Positions 15,112-22,425 of a stretch of DNA of 64,000 bases are shown here, in pieces. This DNA comes from Anaeromyxobacter sp. (GTDB taxonomy: Bacteria; Myxococcota; Myxococcia; Myxococcales; Anaeromyxobacteraceae), in assembly GCA_016718565.1 (NCBI GenBank), contig JADKCZ010000018.1, forward strand, positions 273,001 to 337,000, written 5' to 3'. A program made the translations under genes and the position numbers. Numbering within the stretch: position 1 is the stretch's first letter; each line of letters starts with the position of its first letter. The notes under the pieces were generated by a model. The model was not told the origin of the DNA. It ran no database searches and was given only the letters and a program-made list of their open reading frames with translations.

Positions 15112-16656
15112 TCAGGTCCGACCGGCCCTGGCCGCCTGGGCCCGGCAGGCCGCCAGGTTGCGCTCCACCAGGGCCACCAGCCCCTCCTCGACCCGGCCCT
15201 GGGCCCGGCCCAGGCCGAGCTGGTGCAGCGCGTCGCCGAGGAGCCGGATCGCCTCGGCCCATTCTCCTCGTTCGGAGTGGCACCGCCCGGCCTCCCCCAG
15301 GCAGGCGCCGAGCCGGACGTGGTCCACCTGGCCGTCCGGGCCGGGCTTGGCGGCCTCTTCCGCGGCCTGGGCATAGCGCTCGAGCGCTGCGGCGGGCCGG
15401 TGGCGCGCCCGATGGCACTGTGCCGCCAGGAACAGCAGGGCCCCCCGGGCCCCCGCCGGTGGCTCGGCCACCGTCGCGAGCCACCGCAGCCCGTCCTCGG
15501 CGCTGGCCGCCGCCTCGGCCAGCCGGCCCGCCTCCCGGAGGAGGCTGGTCCGGCGCAGCACCTCCGCGAGCGCCGTGGCGGGGTCGGCGCACGGGGCCTC
15601 GCCCGTGATGGCGCAGAGCATCGCCATCCGCACGTGATCGGAGAGCGGCCCATCGGAGAGCGCGGTGGCTCGCAGCGTGGAAGCCTCCTGGCGACCCGCC
15701 TGGAGGTCCTCCCGCAGCGACCGCTCCAGGGCCCCCGCGTCGTCGGCCCCGCCCCAGAGGCGCAGCCGCTGGCGGGGCCCCTCCCCGGCCGGCGGACCAA
15801 CCACCTCGCCGAGGTTGACGAAGAGGCGCGCCACCGCCCGGGTCTTCACGGGCAGCAGCGGCGCCAGGTGCGCCCGCAGCCGCTGGGCCAGCGCCACCCG
15901 GTGCGCTTCCGGCAGGCCGGCGAGCAGGCGCCGGCGCTGGGCCGGATCCCTGAAGGCGTAGACCAGCTGCCCGGGGAAGCCCGGGTGCCGGTACCCGAGG
16001 TCCTCCAGGACGGGGGCGTCCCCACCGCAGAGGTGCTCATCGAGGAGATCGACGAGCCGCTCGGTGGCCTCTTCGCCCAGGCCGAGCGCCGAGAGGAGCG
16101 GGCGGGCCGGGGCCGAGGAGCCGCAGAGCGCGGCCAGCTCGAGGAAGCGCTGCAGCGCCGGGTGCGCCGCTCCGTCGATCGCGGGCCCGCCGGCCAGGTC
16201 GTCGGCCGCCGCGGGCTCGCAGGAGAACGCCACGCTCACCCCGCCGAGCCGCTGCGCCGACGCGAGGAGCCAGGCGCCCGCGTGATCGGGGAGCGTGGTC
16301 TCGGGATCGACCTGCACCAGCAGCTGGCCCCCCCGCTGGTGCGGCGCCGCCACGGCGGCGAGGAGGGCCAGCGGCGTGCTCCTGCGGGCCGCCACGCCTC
16401 CCTCCCCCCGCCAGCGCCGCAGCGCCGCGGCAGGTTCCGCGCAGGCGGTGAGCAGCGCGAACGCGATGGCCCACGGCGTGCTGGTGGCGGCTCCGCCGGC
16501 TCGGACCACCTCCTCGGACGCGGCGACGATCGAGGCGCCGGGGAGGGAGGCCTGCGCCCACCGCCTGGTCACCCGGAACGCCACGAAGGCGGCCAGCCCG
16601 GGCCCGTCGGGCTCGAAGCCATCGAGTGAGAGGATGATCCGGGCCTGGGGGCTCAC
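15112..16656 (-). CDS. unrecognised 514-residue protein, translationally coupled to the MNIO partner gene
   Basis: The GTG start at 16656-16654 overlaps the TGA of the DUF2063-type gene (GTGA), so it is translated with it. Its N-terminal 170 residues (starting SPQARIILSLDGFEPDGPG) have the look of an ATPase-like alpha/beta domain (LLVQVDPETTLPD, VSVAFSC) but no P-loop is visible. The middle part resembles the helical second half of STAND/AAA regulators (QLVYAFRDPAQRRRLLAGLP). The C-terminal 200 residues form TPR-like helical pairs (GALLFLAAQCHRARHRPAAA; LGACLGEAGRCHSERGEWAE). No membrane segment or signal peptide is seen. It ends the four-gene MNIO set. I know of no standard MNIO cluster with such a protein, so a role as adaptor or regulator is only a guess. 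Confidence 0.75.
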   Translation of the reverse strand: MSPQARIILSLDGFEPDGPGLAAFVAFRVTRRWAQASLPGASIVAASEEVVRAGGAATSTPWAIAFALLTACAEPAAALRRWRGEGGVAARRSTPLALLAAVAAPHQRGGQLLVQVDPETTLPDHAGAWLLASAQRLGGVSVAFSCEPAAADDLAGGPAIDGAAHPALQRFLELAALCGSSAPARPLLSALGLGEEATERLVDLLDEHLCGGDAPVLEDLGYRHPGFPGQLVYAFRDPAQRRRLLAGLPEAHRVALAQRLRAHLAPLLPVKTRAVARLFVNLGEVVGPPAGEGPRQRLRLWGGADDAGALERSLREDLQAGRQEASTLRATALSDGPLSDHVRMAMLCAITGEAPCADPATALAEVLRRTSLLREAGRLAEAAASAEDGLRWLATVAEPPAGARGALLFLAAQCHRARHRPAAALERYAQAAEEAAKPGPDGQVDHVRLGACLGEAGRCHSERGEWAEAIRLLGDALHQLGLGRAQGRVEEGLVALVERNLAACRAQAARAGRT

Positions 16657-17531
16657 GGCGACACCGCGGCGAAGAGCCCCAGCTCGACCCCCTGCGCGAG
16701 CCAGCGCTCGACCTGCGCGGGCAGGCGGTCTCGCTCGGCGCCACGGCAGCGCGCCTCCAGGACCGCCAGCGCCTCCCCGACCGGAAGCTCCTCGAGCAGC
16801 TCGAGCAGCTGCGCCTGCCGGGGCGGTACCTCCAGCTCGAACAGCCTGGCGCCGGCGCGGCCGAAGAGCACCCACCTGCGCCGCCCGTGGCGGGGCGGGA
16901 GCGGCGCCCGCCGGTCCACCCCGGCCGCGCCGACGCGCCGCCGGAGGTCGCACAAGGGCCAGTGCTCCGACACCAGGCCGAAGCCCGGCCGTCGCCCGAG
17001 CCGGAGCGAGGCCCAGCCCTCGGCCTGGAGCCCCGCCGGGTCGAACGGCGCCGCCTCCTCCGCCAGCAGCACCTCCCGCCAGGCCGCGTCGATGGCGGCG
17101 GCCTCCAGCAAGGCGGCGCGCGGCACCAGCTCCGGGGTGCCGCCCCGCAGCCCCTGGGAGGGCAACACGCCGTCGAGGTGGCCCAGGAAGCCGTCGGCCA
17201 GGCGCTGGAGCCCGCCGCCGCGGGGCGGGTGGACCCGCAGGTAGCCGGCGGCCCAGCCGTTGAACTCCCAGTGGCCCATCAGGGCGGTCAGGAGCGGGAA
17301 GTCCTCCTGCATGGCCGTGAGGAGCCGGAACCAGTACTGCCGGTGATACACCGCCAGCCGCTCCCGGGCGGGACGGTCGGGGGTCTCCCGGACCAGGTCG
17401 CAGCTGGGCTGGGGGTAGCGATCGGTGCGTGCGCGCAGCCGGCCGCTGGAGCGGTCGAGCGGGTGGCGGAGCACCTCGCCGAAGCCGGCCTGCAGCGCGG
17501 CGAGCCAGGGCGGACCGCGCCGGCCGGTCAC
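16653..17531 (-). CDS. DUF2063-type MNIO partner protein (HvfC/BufC-like)
   Basis: A 292-residue protein with the DUF2063 signature: an N-terminal WLAALQAGFGEVLRHPL, then YHRQYWFRLLTAMQEDFPLL and AAGYLRVHPPR. In known MNIO systems the equivalent protein binds the precursor peptide and presents it to the DUF692 enzyme. The C-terminal region (about 200-292) is rich in Leu and charged residues and looks like the winged or peptide-binding part. The GTG start overlaps the stop of the MNIO gene (GTGA, 17531-17528), and its own stop overlaps the start of the next gene, again GTGA. The coupling implies equal amounts of all three proteins. Confidence 0.85.
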   Translation of the reverse strand: MTGRRGPPWLAALQAGFGEVLRHPLDRSSGRLRARTDRYPQPSCDLVRETPDRPARERLAVYHRQYWFRLLTAMQEDFPLLTALMGHWEFNGWAAGYLRVHPPRGGGLQRLADGFLGHLDGVLPSQGLRGGTPELVPRAALLEAAAIDAAWREVLLAEEAAPFDPAGLQAEGWASLRLGRRPGFGLVSEHWPLCDLRRRVGAAGVDRRAPLPPRHGRRRWVLFGRAGARLFELEVPPRQAQLLELLEELPVGEALAVLEARCRGAERDRLPAQVERWLAQGVELGLFAAVSP

Positions 17532-18397
17532 CGCCGCACCTCGCGCGCCCGGCCCACCTCGGCCACCACCTGGGCCAGCGGCGGGATGTGGCCGTCCCAC
17601 TCGAGCAAGGTCGGGAAGGGTCCGCCGGCGCGCCAGGCCTCGGCGTAGAGCTGCCAGACCTCGGGGCAGACCGGGTGGTCATGGGTGTCCACGATGGTCC
17701 CGTCGGGCTCGACGGAGTGGCCGGCCAGGTGGACCTGCAGCACCCTCGTGAAGTCGATGGCCGCCAGGTACTGCCGCGGATCGAACCCGTGGTTCACGCT
17801 CGAGACGTAGACGTTGTTGACGTCGAGCATGAACCAGCAGCCCGCCGACCTCACCACCGAGGCGTAGAACTCCCACTCGGTGAGGGTCGAGCCGGCGAAC
17901 TCGAGGTAGGTGGAGAGGTTCTCGAGGCCGAAGGGCCTGCCGAGCCGCCGCTGCACCGCCGCGGCGCGCTCGGCCGCCAGCTCGACCAGCTCGGGCCGGT
18001 AGGGCACCGGGAGGAGATCGTGGTGGCAGGCCCCGTGGGCACCGGTCCAGCAGAGGTGATCGGTGATGAACGGGGCGTCCACCCGATCCGCCAGCCTGGC
18101 CAGCCGGTCCAGGTAGGCCTGGTCCAGCGGCGCCTCGCCGAGGAGGTTGAGCCCCACCCCGTGGAGGACGATGGGATACCGCTCCGCCAGCCGGTCCAGG
18201 TGCAGGAGCGGCAAGGCCGCCCCGCTCATGAAGTTGTCGGCGATGATCTCGAGGTAGCCGAGGTCGGGCCAGGGCTCGCGGAGCTCGGCGTAGTGGGTGG
18301 GGCGGAGGCCGATCCCGAGCGCCTCGCTCGGGATGGCCCGCGCCGTTGCCCGCAGCGGCCCGCCGGGATCGGGGTGGGCCACGGACCTTTCCGCCAT
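17528..18397 (-). CDS. MNIO family (DUF692) multinuclear iron peptide-modifying oxidase
   Basis: A 289-residue TIM-barrel enzyme of the DUF692 family, whose studied members (MbnB, TglH, ChrH, bufferin BufB) use two or three irons and oxygen to modify Cys or other residues in precursor peptides. Family blocks are all present: LGIGLRPTHY, LHGVGLNLLG (H79), ITDHLCW (D113, H114), FGLENLSTYL (E159, N160), MLDVNNVYVSSVNHG (D192, N195, H203), VHLAGHS (H223, H227), IVDTHDHPV (D237, H239) and LLEWDGHIPP (E266). The metal-ligand set therefore looks complete. It starts 19 bp after the stop of the cytochrome-like lipoprotein gene and is coupled to the DUF2063 partner. The upstream lipoprotein is the obvious substrate (inference). 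Confidence 0.92.
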   Translation of the reverse strand: MAERSVAHPDPGGPLRATARAIPSEALGIGLRPTHYAELREPWPDLGYLEIIADNFMSGAALPLLHLDRLAERYPIVLHGVGLNLLGEAPLDQAYLDRLARLADRVDAPFITDHLCWTGAHGACHHDLLPVPYRPELVELAAERAAAVQRRLGRPFGLENLSTYLEFAGSTLTEWEFYASVVRSAGCWFMLDVNNVYVSSVNHGFDPRQYLAAIDFTRVLQVHLAGHSVEPDGTIVDTHDHPVCPEVWQLYAEAWRAGGPFPTLLEWDGHIPPLAQVVAEVGRAREVRR

Positions 18398-18416
18398 GGG
18401 CCGGCGTCCGCCGCGC

Positions 18417-19142
18417 CTACCAGCTCACGTACTCCGCTGGCGGATCGGCCAGCGGCAGCGCCCGGATGTGATCGACCACCCGCTGGAGCTCCTGCCTGGA
18501 GTACTGGGCGCGGAAGGAGGGCATGTTGGAGTAGGAGCTGCCGTCCGTGTTGTGACCCTGCGTCCCGAACGCCACGATGGAGAGGAGCCGGACCCCGTTC
18601 TCGGGGGTGGTCGCCTGGAAGGCGGCCATCCGCTCGGCGGCGGTGCCCGGCGGCACCACCAGCTTGAAGGCGCCGGCCGGCGTCCCGTGGCAGCCGGAGC
18701 AGGAGGTGGTGTAGATGGCCGCCCCCTGCAGCCCCTTGTCGGCGATCGAGTCCACGCAGCTGAACCCCTCGCAGGTGTTCATCCCCTTGCAGGAGTGGTC
18801 GGTCAGCACGCCGAAGCTCCAGGAGAGCCCCTTGCAGCTGTTGGCGCCGGCGCACCAGGCGTGGGTCTGCAGGTAGCCGCCGCGCGTCGCGCACAGCGTC
18901 TTGAACCCCGCCAGCGCGGCGGGTGGATCGTCGTACGACGGGATGGTGTTGGTGACCACGTTGTTGAACGTCGGGGCGCCGCACTCGACCGGATCGGCCG
19001 ACTTGGAGCACCCGGCGAGGCCGCCGGCGCCGACCAGGCCGGCGAGGGCCGAGGAGAGCAGGCGGGTGGAGGGGAGCGCCGGACTTGCCTCCGCCAGGTG
19101 GGAAGGCTGCGACGTGGTGGTGGTGGTGGTGGTGCGCTTCAT
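18417..19142 (-). CDS. lipoprotein c-type cytochrome with duplicated CxGxNxCxG motifs, probable MNIO substrate
   Basis: A 241-residue protein with a lipoprotein signal (lipobox L-A-G-C45). A monohaem site is at C148-S-G-C151-H152, with a possible Met ligand in SNMPSF (M207), so the C-terminal half is a small cytochrome c. Between them lies a Cys-rich stretch: C97-A-G-A-N-S-C103-K-G and C118-K-G-M-N-T-C124-E-G-F-S-C129, the same CxGxNxCxG pattern twice. Cys-Lys/Glu-Gly motifs of this sort are typical of peptides next to DUF692 enzymes. The ATG at 19142 has an AGAGGTG ribosome-binding site; a run of seven Thr follows. A perfect TTGACC-TG-GGTCAA palindrome lies 66-79 bp upstream of the start. 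The likely role is a redox or metal-binding lipoprotein whose Cys are modified by the enzyme encoded next (inference). Confidence 0.85.
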   Translation of the reverse strand: MKRTTTTTTTSQPSHLAEASPALPSTRLLSSALAGLVGAGGLAGCSKSADPVECGAPTFNNVVTNTIPSYDDPPAALAGFKTLCATRGGYLQTHAWCAGANSCKGLSWSFGVLTDHSCKGMNTCEGFSCVDSIADKGLQGAAIYTTSCSGCHGTPAGAFKLVVPPGTAAERMAAFQATTPENGVRLLSIVAFGTQGHNTDGSSYSNMPSFRAQYSRQELQRVVDHIRALPLADPPAEYVSW

Positions 19143-19207
19143 GGATTCACCTCTGGTGGGTGGTGGGACGGACCGCTGCGAGCTTGAGGTAGGCACGACG
19201 AGGCGAT

Positions 19208-19221
19208 TTGACCTGGGTCAA
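19208..19221. promoter_or_regulatory. FNR/CRP-family operator palindrome TTGACCTGGGTCAA
   Basis: A perfect inverted repeat (TTGACC, 2-bp spacer, GGTCAA) in the 85-bp gap between the yceI-like stop and the start of the cytochrome-MNIO set. TTGAC-N4-GTCAA is the recognition pattern of FNR, DNR and HcpR-type regulators that respond to low oxygen or nitrogen oxides. The distance to the cytochrome ATG (66 bp) suits an activator site. The regulator is not in the window. Confidence 0.65.
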
Positions 19222-19227
19222 GATGTC

Positions 19228-19815
19228 TCAATGGGCCGGCGACCCCGCCTGGAGGGGCCGCGGCGGAGCGGTCGGGGCCGAGCCGTCCCCGCGGAGGAGG
19301 AGGTCGAACTCGACGCGGCAGGCGTCCTCGACCTTCACGAAGAGCAGGGACGGCCGCTCGACCCGGTGCGCCTCGAGGGAGACCTCGAAGGCGCCGCGGG
19401 CCCGGGCGGTCCCGTCGGGCCGGAGCTCCACCTCGAGCGCGACGTCGAGCGGGCGCTTCACCCCGTGGAACTCGAGCTCCCCGGCCAGGCGCAGCTGGAC
19501 CGGCGCGCCCGGCGGCCCCGCGGGGAGCGCGCCGGCGCCCTTGAAGACCACGAAGGGGAAGGCGGCCGACTCCAGCACCTCCTGCATGTGGACGTCGCGG
19601 TTCCGGTCGCCGGAGTCGAACGAGGCCACCGGCACGCGCAGCTGGGTGATGACCCTCCCCTCCGGCTGCAGGACGGCCTTCCCCTCCAGGCGCGCCGAGG
19701 TGGCGGTCACCTCGTGCAGCTTGTGGACGATCCGGTACCGGGCGGTGCTGGCGCCGGGGTCCACCGTGAAGGAGGTGCCGGTCAGCAGCGCCAGGGCCAG
19801 GGCGAAGGTGGTCAT
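19228..19815 (-). CDS. YceI family periplasmic lipid-binding protein
   Basis: A 195-residue protein. A signal peptide-like start (TTFALALALLTGTSF) leads to the YceI lipocalin-like barrel: FTVDPGASTARYRIVHKLHE, VASFDSGDRNRDVHMQEVL and LEFHGVKRPLDVALEVELRP, the typical blocks including the R-N-x-D-x-H-M turn. YceI proteins bind polyprenyl lipids or quinones and are often encoded with cytochrome b561. Here the four-helix cytochrome-b-like gene lies directly upstream, 8 bp away, which supports a shared redox role. The Pro-rich C-terminal tail is not part of the fold. Confidence 0.88.
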   Translation of the reverse strand: MTTFALALALLTGTSFTVDPGASTARYRIVHKLHEVTATSARLEGKAVLQPEGRVITQLRVPVASFDSGDRNRDVHMQEVLESAAFPFVVFKGAGALPAGPPGAPVQLRLAGELEFHGVKRPLDVALEVELRPDGTARARGAFEVSLEAHRVERPSLLFVKVEDACRVEFDLLLRGDGSAPTAPPRPLQAGSPAH

Positions 19816-19823
19816 GGCGCCCC

Positions 19824-20546
19824 CTAGAAGACCAGCACGGCCACGCCGCCGGCCACGGCCGCCGTGGTGAGGTACCCGAGGGCCAGGTGGGCCTCGGCCA
19901 CGTCGCGCTGGTTCACGTAGCCCTCGCGCGACGCGGTGTAGATCCCCAGGCCGACCTGCGCGGCCATGGCCACCGCGGCGGTGATCATGGCGATCCGGTG
20001 CACCATCATCCGGTCGAGCCTGGCGGGCGCCTTCACCGGCGCCGGCGCCAGCAGGGCCAGGAGCCCGGTGGCGGCGAAGACCCCGGCGGTGCCGTAGGCG
20101 AGCACCTTGTGGCTGAGGGCGTACCGCTCCGTGTTGGGGCCGCCGTTGAACTTGTCATCGAAGCTGAGCTGGCCCACCGCGGTGGTGGCCACCGTCAGGC
20201 CGAGCAGGGCGAAGCCGAGCCCCTGGTGGAGGTTGAGCATGGTCCGGCGCCGCTCCAGCGCCGCCTGGTCGGGGGCGTCGGCGGGGGGCGCGGCGGCCCC
20301 GAGCAGGTCGAAGTCCAGCCCCTGGGGCTCGGGCGCCGCCAGGGTGACGTGCAGGTCCGAGCGGGCGCCCACGCCTGGCCCCCCGGCGAGGAGGCCGCCC
20401 AGGGGCGGCTCCAGGTGGAGCGAGAGCCGCTCCTGCCAGGCGGCCGCCGGACGAGGCGCCAGGGCCGCCAGCGCGGCGGCCAGGAGCAGCCACGAGCGGT
20501 GGCGGCGTGGGTGGTCGGGTGCGGCTCGAGGCGCCGGGTCGGTCAA
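19824..20546 (-). CDS. four-helix cytochrome b561-like membrane protein
   Basis: A 240-residue protein with a rare TTG start overlapping the upstream stop (TTGA at 20546-20543). A signal peptide or first helix (LLLAAALAALAPRPAAA) is followed by a periplasmic stretch and four helices. Each helix opens with a His: NLHQGLGFALLG, LSHKVLAYGTAG, MVHRIAMITAAV and EAHLALGYLT. Four helices with paired His fit a two-haem b561-type core, so electron transfer between quinol and periplasm is plausible. No named family is certain. It sits between a two-haem lipoprotein and YceI. Confidence 0.7.
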   Translation of the reverse strand: MTDPAPRAAPDHPRRHRSWLLLAAALAALAPRPAAAWQERLSLHLEPPLGGLLAGGPGVGARSDLHVTLAAPEPQGLDFDLLGAAAPPADAPDQAALERRRTMLNLHQGLGFALLGLTVATTAVGQLSFDDKFNGGPNTERYALSHKVLAYGTAGVFAATGLLALLAPAPVKAPARLDRMMVHRIAMITAAVAMAAQVGLGIYTASREGYVNQRDVAEAHLALGYLTTAAVAGGVAVLVF

Positions 20547-20935
20547 GGCTGCTCCTTCGCCCAGTGGCAGGTGTTGCAGCTCCCGTCGGTGACCGGATCG
20601 GGCATGCGGCGCATGCCGACCGTGGCCACCAGCGGGAAGTCCAGGGGCTCGGCGGTGTAGAAGTTCCCGGCCCCGTTGCTGGTGAGCGCGATGACCCGCC
20701 CGCTCCGGTCGGTCAGCCGGACCTCCGACCCTGGCGGGAGCCAGGTGCCGGCGGCGGTCCAGCGCTTGGCCCCGCGCCCGTCGTGGCAGCCGAGGCAGTC
20801 CTCGCCCGGGGCCATGAGCGGCCCCTCGTCGGGGATGCAGCCGCCGAGGAGCGCGGCGAGGGCGAGGGCCCCCAGGCCGGCGCGACGCCGCGAGGGGCGG
20901 CGCGCGCCGGCGGCGCTGGACTCCGAGGGGTTCAC
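20543..20935 (-). CDS. two-haem cytochrome c lipoprotein
   Basis: A 130-residue lipoprotein (lipobox L-G-G-C33). Haem sites are C47-L-G-C50-H51 near the N-terminus and C120-N-T-C123-H124 near the C-terminus. A beta-rich linker between them (AAGTWLPPGSEVRLTDRSG) resembles a small immunoglobulin-like domain. The GTG start at 20935 overlaps the stop of the preceding small lipoprotein gene (GTGA), and its stop overlaps the TTG start of the next gene. It probably passes electrons between the cytochrome-b-like protein and periplasmic partners. Confidence 0.82.
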   Translation of the reverse strand: MNPSESSAAGARRPSRRRAGLGALALAALLGGCIPDEGPLMAPGEDCLGCHDGRGAKRWTAAGTWLPPGSEVRLTDRSGRVIALTSNGAGNFYTAEPLDFPLVATVGMRRMPDPVTDGSCNTCHWAKEQP

Positions 20936-21168
20936 CCTGGCGGCAGCAGGTCGGCCGGGAGGTCGCCGGCGGCCGGGTCGAAGGTGAGGGCCGCCTCCAG
21001 TTCGGCGGCCACGGCGAACGACGGGGGGAGGAGGGGCGCGCCCAGGGTGGCGACGGCCGGATCCTCGGCGGGCGGGGGCGGCGGCGGCGCCGGGGTGGTG
21101 CTCTTGCTGCTGCCGCAGCCGGCGGCCAGCAGCACGAGCCCGGCGAGCAGCAGGGGGCGTGGGTTCAT
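20932..21168 (-). CDS. small lipoprotein (78 residues)
   Basis: The N-terminus MNPRPLLLAGLVLLAAGC is a clear lipoprotein signal with lipobox A-A-G-C18. A Pro run (about 26-33) and an acidic, Ala/Leu-rich tail ending LPADLLPPG follow. No domain is recognised. It starts 8 bp after the DUF1775 gene and overlaps the start of the two-haem lipoprotein gene. Conserved placement inside a tightly overlapping operon is the main support. Confidence 0.65.
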   Translation of the reverse strand: MNPRPLLLAGLVLLAAGCGSSKSTTPAPPPPPPAEDPAVATLGAPLLPPSFAVAAELEAALTFDPAAGDLPADLLPPG

Positions 21169-21176
21169 GGCGCGCC

Positions 21177-22016
21177 TCAGAACTTCACCCAGATGTCGTC
21201 CACCGCGTGGATCATCACGTCCGCCTTGGCCGCCAGCTCGAAGTAGGTGGGGTCCTTGACGGCCAGGGCCCTGATCTTGGCGAGGGTGTTCGGGTTGGCG
21301 CTGTAGGCCCCCTTGCCGACCCAGACGATCTGCGCGTCGGCGAGGTAGCCGGAGAGCAGCGCCGCCACGTCGGCCTGGGTGTGCTTCTCGTTGGTGGCCG
21401 CCAGGTTGAACTTGTTCCAGCCCGGCTGGCGGGCCGGGTGGATCCGCACGGTGGGCGACTGGTTGGAGAGGCTGCCGTCGGCGGCCGGGTAAGCGGTCCA
21501 GTCCACCACCACGTCCTCTCCGCCGCCGGGTCGCTTGCAGGACTGCTTGGTGCCGAACTGGACGGCGGTGAACGGGGCGTTGGGGGCGGTGGAGCGGACG
21601 GCCACCCGGTAGCTCTGGTCGTCGGCCTCCGAGTCGAGCGCCGGGTTCTTGGTCCAGGTGAGCGAGGTCACCGCGCCGGCGGCGTCCCTGGTGATGACCG
21701 GGCGCCCGAAGACGCCGTCGATGATCGGCCGGACGCCGGTGAAGCCGGCCGGGATCAGCACCTCGACCTTGTAGGTGTCGAGCTCCACGGGGGTGGCCGC
21801 GCCGGGCGCGGTGTAGGCGCAGCCGTGAGGCACCGCCAGGACCAGCTCGTAGCTCTTGCCCGCCACCGCGAAGGGCAGCTGGGTGTTGACCACGCCCACG
21901 TGGGCGGGCGCCGGCGCGGCGGCGAGGACCGCAACGGCCACCGCCACCGTCCGGGCAGCTCGCGCCCAGCGGGCACGGTGAGAGGGGGAGGGCACTGCGG
22001 CTTCGACTCGAGACAT
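21177..22016 (-). CDS. YcnI-like DUF1775 copper-binding periplasmic protein
   Basis: A 279-residue protein. The start at 22016 has a GAGGAG ribosome-binding site; the signal peptide (VAVAVAVLAAAPAPA) ends just before His, so the mature protein begins HVGVV, the N-terminal His that binds Cu(II) in YcnI. The DUF1775 core is seen in ELVLAVPHGCAYTAPGA, VEVLIPAGF and SLTWTKNP. It is longer than usual, with a C-terminal extension that includes HPARQPGWNKFNLAATNEKH. It heads the five-gene set 22016-19228. This points to copper handling together with haem proteins. Confidence 0.85.
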   Translation of the reverse strand: MSRVEAAVPSPSHRARWARAARTVAVAVAVLAAAPAPAHVGVVNTQLPFAVAGKSYELVLAVPHGCAYTAPGAATPVELDTYKVEVLIPAGFTGVRPIIDGVFGRPVITRDAAGAVTSLTWTKNPALDSEADDQSYRVAVRSTAPNAPFTAVQFGTKQSCKRPGGGEDVVVDWTAYPAADGSLSNQSPTVRIHPARQPGWNKFNLAATNEKHTQADVAALLSGYLADAQIVWVGKGAYSANPNTLAKIRALAVKDPTYFELAAKADVMIHAVDDIWVKF

Positions 22017-22425
22017 GGCGACTCCTCGCCGGACCTCTGCGGACCGGTGGAACGGGTTTCTTTCGATGCGGGCTCTGCGCCCCCTGGGCCACCGCGGGAG
22101 CCCTCCGCGATGGCGGCCGGCCGCCGGAGTCAACCGGTGGCGCGGCCCGTCGGGCACGTCCCTGAGTTGGGCTCGGTCGGTCGATTTGGGAAGTGGGACA
22201 GGGGCTCCCTGATGGGTTCAAGTTGCTGATTTTGCTGTTGTTTGCGGCAACTCGTCGCACTCTGGCGGACGGCACGACAGGAAGCGACCCTCGGCAGCGG
22301 CTGCCGCGGCAGGCGGGACCCACCGCAGGCGCCGTCCGCCATGGCCGTGTTGCCGCGCCGTCAGCGCCGGCCGATGCGTCCAGGCCAGCATCGGAGCAGA
22401 CCACTCCCGCGATCGTGCTGGTGCC
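22017..22425. other. intergenic stretch, probable promoter of the DUF1775-YceI operon
   Basis: About 410 bp with no supported gene. The region near 22200-22270 is markedly less GC-rich than its surroundings (for example TTTTGCTGTTGTTTGC), as expected of a promoter. No clear palindrome or consensus box could be fixed by eye. Confidence 0.4.
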
